A stretch of 64,000 nucleotides of DNA. Source: Eopsaltria australis. Taxonomy: Eukaryota; Chordata; Aves; Passeriformes; Petroicidae. The notes beneath the pieces were generated by a model that had not been told where the DNA came from, searched no databases, and saw only the letters and a list, made by a program, of their open reading frames with translations. The stretch is from contig JAVTVJ010000001.1 of assembly GCA_034509425.1 (NCBI GenBank), forward strand, positions 14,031,501-14,095,500. Reading direction: 5' to 3'. Positions 12,701-23,874 of this stretch are shown here, piece after piece. The number at the start of each line of letters is the position of its first letter. Positions within the stretch are counted from its first letter, which is position 1. Both the position numbers and the translations under genes were made by a program.

Positions 12701-14865
12701 AAACAGAACTGAAACAGCTGCAGTACTGATGTCAGGAATGCAGAACTCAGCACTTGTTGAAATCAACACAAACATTCCTACTTCTTACCTATCTCCAGCT
12801 GTTGTGGTGCAGAGTTAACATCTCTGAGGTCCAGGTCCATAAGTGAAGCTTCTAGGTGATATTATAATGCACATAACAGCTAGGAATAATAATGAACTAA
12901 AACCCCTGGAGTATTTCTTTGGAAAATTAACTGTGATTTACCTGCCTTCAATATTTCAAATTCCTATTTAAATTCATCCGAGGGGAATGAGATTGGTATG
13001 AAACCAAGTTTGTTCTTATTCTCATACTTAGTGAAAATATCTACAGTAAAAAACCACACAGCATCACATAATTCAGTGTAATTGGACATTTTTTGTTTTA
13101 ATAAGATTCATAGGAAAAGAAAAAAGGCTCAGGGACAACTACTTCTGCAATGTTTTTTAATTTTCTGGTTTTTTACCTAACATATGTAGACTCTCTCCTC
13201 AGGGTTGCATCCCTTCAATACACACAGTGATCTAGTCCTTGTATTCCAGACACCCAAGTCTAAAAATCGTTCACTGTAGAAATTGCTCTCTATAGTGCCT
13301 TTTTTGTAGCCTTTCTTTAAGAGTTATGGATGACTTTGTTTCTAAGTAAAGGGGGGGGAAAAGGGAATAAGAGTTTTATATCTCATTACTGAACAGACTA
13401 TTTCCTTAATTAGCCTTTCCTTAAATTCTATGGCACATCTCTAGTTTAGATGCACTCATTTTTACCTACGTTTATCTGGGTGCATTTAACTAGATGGCCC
13501 GAGCAGTGATTGTGTAATGAGCTATGTAATTGATTTAGGATATGTACTTAGTAGCAGGCAGGTGGTTGAGGTAACCTACTACTACTGCAGGATTAGATTT
13601 CTGTAATGTGTTCCTTGCTCTATTTTTTCTTAAGAGAACAATGGCTTGAGTAGCTCCTGAGTAACTGTTCTCACAGATGCTTCTTGTGTCTGGTGGAACT
13701 GGCCTCAGTTAATACTTAGGGCATGTCCAGTGACATTTGGTGTAAACAATGAACCAAAGCATTATGCCTTAGCATTTTGCACAATAATTACCCAAACTGA
13801 ATAATTTAAAAGACTCCATTGCTTGATTTAAAATATGAATGATAAGCAGCCTGGGTGAAATTGGTTAGAGAAATACGGCTGCTATTGCCAAAGCATTCCT
13901 TAGTCTGATTGTATGCTCGTGTGCATAAGTTTACTTGCAGCAGGGAGAGTCCTCAAACTGGGGTCTTTAAGTGTCTATTGCCTGCAACAGTAAAAATTGC
14001 TGAGGCTTTTTTTTCTGCTTTAATTCCTCTCTCTGCTTCAGCTCTATCTACTGCTTTCAAAACCTCTGCCCCTCTATACAGCCTGAAATCCCAGCTTCAT
14101 ACCTCTGTGTCCACCCACATAGGATTTTGTGCTCAGAAGGCTGCTGAATATCAGATTATCTATAACACCTAAAGTAGAAGATTGATTCCATGCTCTTCTG
14201 CTTCAAAGGAATACAGTAAATCTGGACGTGGAAAAAAAATAATATGCAAAATATTTTCGTATATATTATACTACTTATTTTGCAATAGTATATACTAATG
14301 AAATAAGCACATAAGTCTTTCTCTCTGTTTATTCCACTAGAGATGAGCTGACTTCATTATGCAGACACATGTGCTTATCTCCTCTGATTTTCCAGGAAAC
14401 CATATTAAAAATGCTGGAAGCTAGAAGTGCTCTAGCTAGAAGCTGAAGCACTGAAGTGATGTGATTGCTAAAAGAACTTACACTGTAAGAAAGATATAAT
14501 GTTTTCTTTTCAGACCTAAGTGCAGCATGGTCCTATAATAGTGATTTTTACTAGATCTTAATAATTAATAGACTAATATAAAATTGAAATAGTAGATAGG
14601 AGACTATAATAACGTTACAGATGGCATTAGTGTCAGGTATTAGCTCAAAAAGTGTGAGAAATATCCAATTTTGAATAAAGGTCATTCTTGAAGTACAAGA
14701 CCACAGCTTAGATATTCCTTTTACTTCCTTTATCACAGTCAGCTAGAAATGTTCTGGCAAGTAGATGGCTGAGATGCAGGATTATTGTCCCTCATCCAGC
14801 CTCCTGCATACGGTATTATATTGTCTGCTTCATCAGACAGCTCATTAATGGTCTAGTCTGACCAT
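6740..14865. other. Unique AT-rich non-coding DNA
   Basis: No gene is recognised. Two stretches, 6672-7619 and 11493-12562, carry chains of overlapping open frames on the minus strand. In both, the plus strand is rich in A and G. A T-rich, A-poor minus strand has few TAA, TAG and TGA codons, so base composition probably explains the open frames. Small homopolymers occur, including ten As at 9301-9310 and a run of eight Gs near 13350. A local duplication of AGCTAGAAG lies at 14419-14427 and 14434-14442. No interspersed repeat is clear. Confidence 0.55.
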
Positions 14866-14869
14866 CTCC

Positions 14870-15360
14870 ATGGTAACAGGGAAAAAAAAGCCCTTTCTCC
14901 AGCATCACTGCCCGGCAGTGTTAGGTAACAGCCACCTTTGGTTCAGTGTGAGCATTGTGGCAGCCCAGCACAAAACCTTCATCACTCCTCACAGATCCTC
15001 TTCTCCCCCTGCAGCTGCAGGAACAGTGAGAGTTGTTCCCTGTGACTGAAGGAGAAGCTTCTGACAACAACCCCTCAAGGAGCCTAGACACTATAACTCT
15101 GATTTTTGTGGGCATGTCTGTAAGATAACGACAACTCTACTTTCTGTTTGCACTGACTGCATCTCTGTGTACCTGTTACAGAACCTGGCCCTGTGCAGCT
15201 CCAGCCTGCCCAGATGCACTCAGGAGTCCTCTGTCAGTGGTAGGATGAGACCCCCTCAAGCAGCTGCCTCTTGGCACTGCCCTGCTACACCAGAGAGCAT
15301 CCTCCTGAGCTGAGCTCTCTTCAGCCCTTGGGCAGCATTTCCTCTTCCTCTCTCATGAAT
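14870..15360. other. GC-richer block of unknown nature
   Basis: Base composition rises visibly above the surroundings, with many CTG, CAG and CCT words, but few CpGs, so this is not a CpG island. The only sizeable open frame is 64 codons on the minus strand at 14921-15115, serine- and glycine-rich, with no recognised domain. The block matches no repeat I know. It may be an old, unrecognisable repeat or simply unique DNA. Confidence 0.4.
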
Positions 15361-15364
15361 AGTA

Positions 15365-18130
15365 ACTGAGGACTGTAGCCAAAATCTGTTCATTTTGTTG
15401 AGAAGGTTTTAACCTCCTCCAGAGATTTTCAGATCAATCACAACTGTTTTCTTCTACAGCCCATTATCTAGGTTGCTTTGCAGAAAATTTGTCTTCATAT
15501 TTTGGACTCGCTACCCTACTATTTCCAAACTCTAAAAGAATTTACATCAGCTACCCCACTGCATAGGTCTGGCATGTGGCTAATGCTGGAATATTCTTTA
15601 TGTTTATTGTAACTTATAAAACATAGATAGTTTTTTAAATTACAGTCTTTAAACTGCATACATTCAATAAAACCATCGGAAGCAACTAAGAATTCTGACT
15701 AAAAATAGCTTCCTTTTTTACAACTGAAACCAAGTCATTGTTTACCAATATTCTACAGTCTTAATCATGTGCTGTCTTTAATAGGGTAACTGCAAGTCTG
15801 CAATTAAATAATTAGATCTGAAAATTTTCATCCCCTCCTCCAAACAAATTAACAAAAATAATGGAATTCCAACTTCTGAAGAGATTTCTATATGAAAAAA
15901 ATCTGTTGTTATGGATATACTTTGTATTGGGACTTTAATTGAAACTCAGCAACATTGAGTTATGTTTATAGTGAAACCAGTCAGTACAAATTTGCTTTAA
16001 ACATCTGCTGCTCATTTCCACCTTCACCTCTGCAGATGTGCACACACATGCATTTGTATATAAATTAGTAATTGCCATTAATGTAGAACATTACTACCCT
16101 GTACATCTAGGTATAATATCTGGATATCATATCTCCAAACAAAAACACATTTAGTTTAGATGTAAAAGAGTTTGGGCACATGTGTGTTGGTTAACTTATT
16201 TTTCATACTCACCAGGTGATGGTAGGAGCTGCTCTGCTACCCTGGTTATGGTATCTGCAGTTGCCATAAATGTGACACGTCTTGGGCTTCTTTGGGGGTT
16301 GGGAGCTGTAAATACTAATGACTCATCAAAATTCAGAATTTGAGTGTAAGTGTAAAAGCCAGATTATGAAAACCCTTAAATCTCTACAACTCTGGAAACA
16401 GAGATGCAGAATACTGTAAGATTTTTTTCCTACAGTCTAATCTGAATCTTTCTTTCTGCAGTTTCTCCCCATTACTGCTTCTCCTGTACTATAAAGGTAT
16501 CTCTTCACAGAAGATTTGTATGCCTGTGAATATGACCACTGGGTTTTGTTGTTTGGAGTTGTGTTTGTTTCTTCCTGCATATGAGCAACTGCAGGTTGCT
16601 CACATTATTCAACTAGTCTCAATAATTTGGGGTTTTTAACTTCTGGGGAATTCCCCACTCTGTTCGACTGAGTACTGCCCTGTAGCTCTGCAGTGTGTTT
16701 TTAGCAGAGATACCTGTAGCACTGCCAGTCAGCTAAAATGGTGATGAGTAAGATTATGCTGTGGTGAGATTTTTCTTTCAATTTCTTATAGTCTTTCCTT
16801 GATTTGTGACCTTTTCAAATTAGCTTTTCAAATTGCTGTTTCATATGATTAACAGTATGTAATACTAAACCTAGGATGGTTAGTATATTTACTTCATATA
16901 TATTCTACCCCTTGTGACAATGATAATCACTACTTTAAATCTAGACTTCCACATGGATTTGTCTTCCATCAAACAACTGGAAAGTGTCTGTTGCTGGCAT
17001 AAGTGAATATCATGACATGATGTCAGATACATTTTGTTTTTTTCATTATAATGAATGGTTGTTAGCTACAATAAAAAAAGATACAATTCACTGTTTCTGT
17101 AATGCTTTTAATAGGATTAAAATTTGTGTCATCTGTGATGTCAATTTTCTGAAATTTTTGGTGTGTATATATAAAATGGTATCATACTTCAGTGTGTTCC
17201 TGGAAAGCCTACATATTTTGGAAGCCTATGGCAAACTGGATATAATCAAAGAGTACATCTTGTAAGAAGCTGGATTTAAACTGTCATTCTGGTACATGCT
17301 GAAGAAAGTCACTGCATTCACTTGTGCCTCCAGTTGTGTCAACATTACTCTGTCCTCTGCTTTGCTACAGGTAAGGGATCTGAAATAAACCTGCAAAAGG
17401 TGACCTGAAAATAGAATTATTTTAATCCAAACTGTGGGTAAGTATAAATTAGACATTCCAGTCATCCAGACTTAAGGGGTTTTAATCTCATTTGCTTAAG
17501 CCTTCATCTTGTCCACCTCACCATGATGTTTTTGCCCTGCATCTCTTCAACCCTGCCCTAAACTGCCAGATGCCTGCCTGCAATGTTCTTATAAGTAATC
17601 CAAGTCCTTTAAAAATCAGTAGGACTCAGCTGAGTGGAAACTCCATCATACCCTATGCTAAACAGCTGATTTCTGTTGATGCCCGCAGACAGCAGAACAT
17701 CCTGAGGAGTTAGCAGGCTATTGACGGCTTCCTGAGCTGAAGCTCCCACTGTACCTGCTCCTATGCTTTTCTTCCAACTAATCATCCACCAGGAAATACC
17801 AAGGGGTGCTGGGAGATGTGGATTTCACTTGTGGCAGTCTCAGAAATTTTGTGAGTAATTACTGTCATCAGCTGGTACTAATTGAGAGCAGGAGGACAGG
17901 ATGGTTAGAATCCCCATGCCTATTGCACAAACTTTTGGTCGGAGGTGTGCTTGAATCTTAATTATAGGTAATCCTAAAGCACTCTCAGGGGTTTAACAGT
18001 GCAAGTTTTAACTAAATTATGTTTAATTATTGTTAATTTTTGTCAGCTGGGGAAATCCATGAAAGCATCCCACAGTATTTTATACTGACTCTTGTGGAGC
18101 ATTTGCCCATTACTTTAAAAGTGTATATTA
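15365..18130. other. Unique AT-rich non-coding DNA
   Basis: Nothing gene-like is seen. The open frames at 16984-17265 (plus, 93 codons) and 17226-17465 (minus, 79 codons) are rich in aromatic residues and cysteine, as expected for chance frames in AT-rich DNA. A MEF2-type decamer lies at 15699-15708. Confidence 0.55.
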
Positions 18131-18135
18131 GACTT

Positions 18136-18205
18136 TAGGGCCAGGTTCTGGTCCTACTGAATGGAATAGCAAAATGCTCATTCATCCCAGGCAGGATTTT
18201 ACCCT
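18136..18205. repeat. Ancient sauropsid interspersed repeat fragment
   Basis: The stretch opens with GGGCCAGGTTCTGGTCCTAC and closes with GCAGGATTTTACCC. Between them is a degenerate inverted core around 'ATGGAATAGCAAAATGCTCA'. This matches the layout of a repeat common in turtles, crocodilians and, at low copy, birds: a GGCCAGATTCTG start, a self-complementary 'CCATTGAAGTCAATGG' centre and a CAGGATTTGGCCC end. The layout is visible in the sequence. The family memory is mine and unverified, and I give no family name. A copy this degenerate would be old. Confidence 0.5.
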
Positions 18206-18714
18206 CAAGTGAAGAGAGAAGAACTTTGTACTTCTCAGGTTTAGGGGACCAATTTCAGGACCAGTCTTCAGTTAATATTTGCCATGTCAAAGAACCTGAA
18301 TGTGACTATGCTTTGAAGGTTATATGTATTTTAAAATGTTGTCAGTGATGGGAAATCCAGCAATGATTATTTCTTTTCATGAAGTACCTTGACATTTGTT
18401 GTACATTAGGGATTAATAAAACAGAAGAATCTAGAGATTTCTATGATGTGGGTTATTAGTATAATGGCCCTGTAACCTGGAACACGCCAGTGTTCTGTCA
18501 GTGTTATGATAAACTGTCCCAGTGAACATCATATCTTGGAGCTGTGCATAGTGACATGATATACTATTTTAATTATATGTCAACATTTTAAGACAGGCAC
18601 TTTTTTACCTTGCATTTACAAATATCACCAATCACATATAGCTGAGTTGAAAAGTCACCTGGGGTTATGATCTAAAGCTACTGCCCTCCTCAGAGAATGA
18701 TCAGTGAGATCACA

Positions 18715-19165
18715 TGACTCAGGATCATATCCAACTTGGTTTTGAATACCTCCAAGGCTGGACACTCCATAGCCTTTGTGGGAAATCCTCACAATTAAAA
18801 AAAAATAATATTATATATTTACATGGAATTTCTTATGTATTTCAGATTATGCTCATTGTCTCTTGTCCTCTTGTCCTGACACCAAACACCACTGAGAAGA
18901 ACATGGCTCCATCTCCTCTATTCTTCCCATCAGGTATTGATACATATGGATAAGACCCCTTGATTGATCCTTCTCCTCACCTTCCAGGCTGAAAAGAACC
19001 AGTTCCTTCAACCTTTATGTATAAGGGATGCTTCTGTCCTTTAATAATTTTTCTGGCCCTTTGCCTGATGCTTTCCAGCAGCTTCATGTCTGCCCTATGC
19101 TGGGGAGCCTGGAGCAGGACACAGAGCTCCACATGGAATACTGAGGGTGAGATTAGCATGTTGTG
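18715..19165 (-). mobile_element. CR1 LINE fragment, 3' part, 5'-truncated
   Basis: Read on the plus strand, this is the reverse complement of the 3' portion of CR1, the main non-LTR retrotransposon of birds. Recognisable blocks in order are: the 'CCAACTTGGTTTTGAATACC' segment near 18733; a short-message segment at 18841-18960 with CTCTTGTCCT and the CACCACTGAGAAGA block; the TTCCAGGCTGAAAAG block at 18983; and the 'TTTCTGGCCCTTTGCCTGAT' region near 19049. The minus-strand frame over 18977-19120 encodes the typical C-terminal tail of the CR1 reverse-transcriptase protein, with residues resembling LLE-RQRARKIIKG. An A-rich insertion at about 18797-18815 interrupts the element. The copy is too decayed to move. 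Beyond about 19165 I no longer see CR1, so it is 5'-truncated, as is usual for the family. Confidence 0.88.
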
Positions 19166-19501
19166 TCTAATAGGCATTGAGAAAACTTTCGGATGTAACA
19201 GCTTGTGTGCTGCAGTGCTTGGTGATCTCAGTACCATGATGGAACCCAAGACTGAGGGAGATTTACCAACAAACTGTGAGCAGCCAAAATAGAGTTTCTT
19301 GCAATAAAAAAAAAATAATGCTAAATGACAGCTAAGATAGGTGTTGTTTGTATGAATCAAAAGGATTGTCTTTGTGATAGGAAATAATCTGATTGTCATC
19401 GATGAGACAAAATGTGACTTGCACTCCACAAAACCAAAATGACAGAATGTATAAAAGTGACATTCCGGGCTGAATTGGCAGGGACTTGCTGTCATTTCCA
19501 T
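18977..19501 (-). pseudogene. Longest open frame: CR1 remnant plus non-CR1 sequence
   Basis: This 174-codon minus-strand frame is the longest in the window. Only its C-terminal third, encoded by roughly 18977-19165, matches the CR1 reverse-transcriptase tail. The N-terminal part, from 19501 down to about 19170, is rich in Cys, His and Phe, has no domain I recognise, and lies in sequence outside the CR1. The frame is therefore a chance fusion across the truncation point of a dead retrotransposon. I see no promoter or splice evidence for expression, and a functional protein is unlikely. Confidence 0.6.
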
Positions 19502-22500
19502 CCCCTTGCATCTGCCCGGATTGAGTTAGTTATTCTTAGCCATCTCACATAGATTGGTATCTCCCAGGATGACAATTCAACAGCTTGCCTTGCCAGTTTT
19601 CTCTAGTTACTTTTTGTTTGCTTATTTCAGTGTAAATTCCTTACTGATTGTTTTCTTTGAATTATTCCTCCTCAGCTTTTCTGAATAATTTTTGTATTTT
19701 ATTAGTAGAAAATAGCAAATGTCATCTTCATTCCTGACTTCGTATTCTTCTTCTTCTTCCCTTCTTTTAAGCTCTTAGAAGAAAACATTACTTTCCTTTT
19801 TAATTTTTTTTCCTAACCACTGCCTTTATCATTTTCATATTTAACCAAATTCTCTAAGGCCCTACAGATTCTTGTGGGAGACTTTCTGTACTGTGTAATG
19901 TTTCTGCTTGATGGTAGCACAAGGAAAAATAGTTTTTTGTAATTAAGTTGCTGCCAGACTCTGCTACACCCAGCAGAAAAAAACCCCACCATCAGACTGG
20001 TAAAGAAAGACGTGACAGTCAAAATCCCAACCATCATATAAACATAGTTTTCACTATTAAGCCAGAGTAACCCTGCAAAGTCACTCACACCTGGGGTGGT
20101 GGTCTCTTAGAAAATCTGCTGGAAACATATTTCATTTTCCTCTTCAGTCTGAAGAAGAGGTGGCATGTGGGAAATTTTGCTTTTGCCAGGTTGCTCTTGG
20201 AGAAACACCTAAATAGACTACTTCTTTTGTACAGCCCCATGATGCTTAAACTGCTGATGGGGTGGATTTCAACCAGGTTATCAGATTGCACCTGAAGTAC
20301 AAATTGTTTTTACCTCCTAGAAAACTGCAATTTCTTTCTTTCCCAAGGAGCTGAGTTCCCTGGCATATGGCCAGTCAGGTGGGGCTGGTGCTTAGGAGCA
20401 ATAAAATCTTAATCCAGCATGGCGAAATCCTTGATTGTTCATTTCTCACAGCCCCGGGCAAAATCAAATAGAAGTTTTCACACAAGATATTTTCTTTCCT
20501 TCATATCAGAATATGGCTACAAAGATGGTATTGACTACTCATTTTCTATGTAATAGGCTTTGCTACACTTTACTAATGTTATCTCCAGCTGTTGGAGTAT
20601 ATTCTCAGTAGAGCCTGTGGGAGAGCACACGGATTCTGAATTTTGTCCATGTTCACAAATAATTGTGTTTAAATATACATGATGCTCCTTAAAGAAAATA
20701 ACTCTGTGTCTTGCCTCTCCAGTCTCCAAAAACTGAAACAAGAGAATAGTTGCCTTTTCTGTCAGGAAAACACATGTTTGTGTGTTTTAGAGTATTGTTT
20801 ACAGCTTGAGAGTTTATATATTGGGGGTGTGGGGGAACAAAGGTTGGAGGGAGGTTACTTCCTCTAAAACTGTGAAAACTTTGGACCTTGGTTTAACAGA
20901 GCTTCCAGAAAGCAGGTGCCACCTTGCAGGATAAATAAAGTGAGTTTTTAATTAAGCAGTTATCTAACCAACTCTTTGTATCAGAACATTGCTGTTAAGC
21001 TGCAGAACCCTTTGCATTAATTTAGACAGACTCTGGGCAAGCAGTAGGACTAAAAATTGTTTCCAATATTCCTTTATTGCTACTCTGGCCTTCTCAACAA
21101 GAAGAAAACCCATACCAACAGCATTTCATAGGGTCTAATGTCTGAAGACACTAGGAAGGAAACATTAATTTTTACATTTTAACTTGTTTGAGAGAATTCT
21201 AAACCTAAGGGGTTCTGGGATAAGACTGGGAGACAGATCCCCTTTTTTCCTCTAAATATTCCTCCTATTGAAAAGAACTGTTGAGGAGACATAAACATTA
21301 CATCAGATACTGTTAGAGAAAGTAAAACATGAGATCTTTTATTAATTTTCTCCTCAAAACTTCAGTTTAAATAATTTATTTTCTTTAAAACAGAAGTGAA
21401 AACAATATTCATTCTCCTGTCTATGAATATATGGCAGTTAGGAATCCAAAAATAGATTTCTTTGATTTGTCTTCAAAGAAATGTATTTTGCATAATTACT
21501 TACCTAAACAATGGCAGGGAAACCTACAGTATCACTACTGCAGCTGGTCAGAAGTGGTAAAGATCTTAAGAGTTTGGAAACTTTATTGAAATTTAAAGCA
21601 GAAGTTAAAATGAATCCGTGACTTTGAGCAGTGTCTGCAATCTATTTTTACAACATGCATCCAGAGTGTTTAATTAAAACACTTTTGCAAGAGTCCTATA
21701 ACCAATGAAAGCATCGTTGCAAACATAATGCTAATATTTGGATACAGTGATTTATTAACCAACTATAATGAAATTATCAAATCAATATGAAGAATTCTAT
21801 AACTTCAGACCTTTGTAGAATGATCACTGTGTTTTAGTCAGGTTGCTGAGAAAAAGAAATTATTCATTTTAAGCCTCTCAAATATTTCAGCTACAATGCC
21901 TAGTGAAGATTTGATATCTCATGTGTACATATGCAGAAACCAGAAAGGGCTGGTTCAGCCCAGAGGACCCCAGGGTGCTGCACTTTAGGACACTCCACTT
22001 CCAGCTGTCTCAATGCTTGGCAGAATATGCAATGTCTAAATCAGCCCGTGTGTTCCTGTGCAAGTGGAGATTAGTCTTACAGGAATGTGCCAGTGCAGTG
22101 ACTAGAGAGCTTTGCAAGTCTGATATGAAATAGTAAGTACATCTAAAATCTCAGTCACCATCAGCATCCTCCCACCATTTTCTGTCCTGCTGGGAAGCAT
22201 CTCCTCTGCTTTACAAAGGTAATTCTTGTGGTCTTGGGCTCTTCTGTACTGTATTAATGAAATATTTCAAGTTAAGGACTGAGCGCAGAAAACTGAGCTG
22301 CTGCTTTTCAGTTTCTGCATGATTCATTGGTGGGGAGGCAGGGAGCTTGTTCATCCACAGCTACATCCTGCTGCTTTGTATTAATGTAAGACAAAATTAT
22401 ATCATGGCCTGGTATCACAGTGGGACCTACTGAATCTGCAGGATATCAGACTAAGATACACCTCATGCTATTAATTTGCCTTGTGCAGCCTAAATCAGGT

Positions 22501-23155
22501 CATTTGAACAGATCCTAATCTTGTTAATGGCAACCACAGCATAAACATTCATTTCAGACAAATGGGTATCACAGCAAAGTAAATAGGCAGGGTGCTGCTA
22601 ATAGTAACTGCTAGTCTGTGTGATACAGATGCAAAACATCTTGCATATATTAGCAACATTTACCTTTACAATAAAAATTGTAAATTTAATACTGCTAACT
22701 CATTCAGAAGACCTGAATCATTTTTAGAGCATGTATTTGCAGTAAGATGCAAAAAAAGATTTCTTTTTTGTTTTGGTGCTTTGACCTTGCTTAAGTGCAT
22801 TCTTTTACGTTTTATAGTTTTTGAAAATGAAATAGTTTGAAATTTTTAGTAGAAGACACTAGCTATCTTAGTGTCCAAAGGCAGATGACAAATTGCCAGT
22901 GTTTTAAAGCTCTTGGGAACATTTAAATTTTCTTCAGGTTAGATGCTGTTATCAATGTATCAAATCCAAGGATGTTACATGAAGCCTCCAGCTCTTCTCA
23001 TGGCCACTCTGTCCCCACAAACCTGAGCACTGATTTTCACAAGCACCTCATGCTGAAATAACCACTTGCCATTCAGCTTCAGCCACGGAGGCACCAAAGC
23101 TTTTCCTAAGTCAGGTACTGAGGGAACCTTTTGTGCTGTGCATTTGACAACTGAA
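19170..23155. other. Unique AT-rich non-coding DNA
   Basis: No gene is recognised. A short pyrimidine-rich stretch with consecutive TTC units lies at about 19746-19768. The open frames (for example 19813-20088 minus and 22592-22840 plus) have chance-like composition. No interspersed repeat is evident before the CR1 at 23160. Confidence 0.55.
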
Positions 23156-23159
23156 CAAA

Positions 23160-23870
23160 TCAAGAGGAGCCCTGGGGAGAAGGAGTTGGGGATGCTGGTG
23201 GGTGAGAGGATGATGCTGGACATGAGCTGGTTTACAGTCTAGAAAAACAATTGTATCCTGGACTGCATCAAAGGCAGCATGGCCAGCAGGGTGAGGGAGG
23301 GGATTCTGCTCCTCTGTTCTGCTCTGGTGAGACCCCACCTGTAGTGCTGCATCCAGCTCTGGGGTCTCCAGCACAGGAAGGACATGGACTTGTTGGAGAG
23401 AGTCCAGAGGAGGCCACCAAGATGATTAGAGGAATGGAGCATCGCTCCTACCAGGAAAGGCTGAGAGAATTGTATTGCTCAGCCTGGAAAAGGGAAGGTT
23501 TTGGAGTGAGATACTTCCTGCCTTTCAGTACCTGAAGGGAGCCTACAAGAAAGATGGAGAGAGGCTTTTTATAAGAATGTAGAGTGACAGGACAAGGGGG
23601 AATGTATTCAAACTGAAAGAGAGTAGATTTAGATTAGATACTAGGAAAGAATTATTTACTGTGAGGGTGGTGAGTCACTGGAAGAGGTTGCCCAGAGAAG
23701 ATGTGGATGCCCCATCACTGGAATTGTTCAAGACCAGGTTGCATGGGGCTCTGAGCAACTTGGTCTAGTGGAAGCTGTCTCTGTCCATGGCAGGGGGATG
23801 GAATGAGATAATCTTTGAAGCCCCTTCCAACCCAAACCTATGATCCTGTCTGTGATCCTATTATTCTAAA
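23160..23870 (+). mobile_element. CR1 LINE, largest copy, 3' end preserved
   Basis: About 710 bp match the 3' end of a CR1 LINE in sense orientation. In order: AGAAGGAGTTGGGGATGCTG at 23178; 'GACTGCATCAAAGGCAGCAT' near 23262; CTCTGGTGAGACCCCACCTG near 23321; GTCCAGAGGAGGCCACCAAG near 23402; AGTACCTGAAGGGAGCCTAC near 23527; TTTAGATTAGATACTAGGAA near 23627; TGAGGGTGGTGAGTCACTGG near 23662; and CCCTTCCAACCCAAACC near 23822, followed by degenerate ATCCTATTATTCT-type terminal repeats. The encoded frame carries the reverse-transcriptase C-terminal tail (residues like ATKMIRGMEH), broken by frameshifts. A block at about 23232-23250 departs from the expected sequence, suggesting a small replacement or heavy decay. 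The copy is 5'-truncated and inactive. Open frames on both strands over 22975-23535 are shadows of it. Confidence 0.95.
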
Positions 23871-23874
23871 ATTC

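Noticed and set aside
14870..15360. CpG island or promoter
   Set aside because: GC-richer but CpG-poor, with no TATA, GC-box cluster or exon-like frame.
22975..23535. Four open frames of 67-94 codons on both strands
   Set aside because: Most of the stretch lies inside the CR1 copy at 23160-23870; the frames are shadows of its decayed 3' end.
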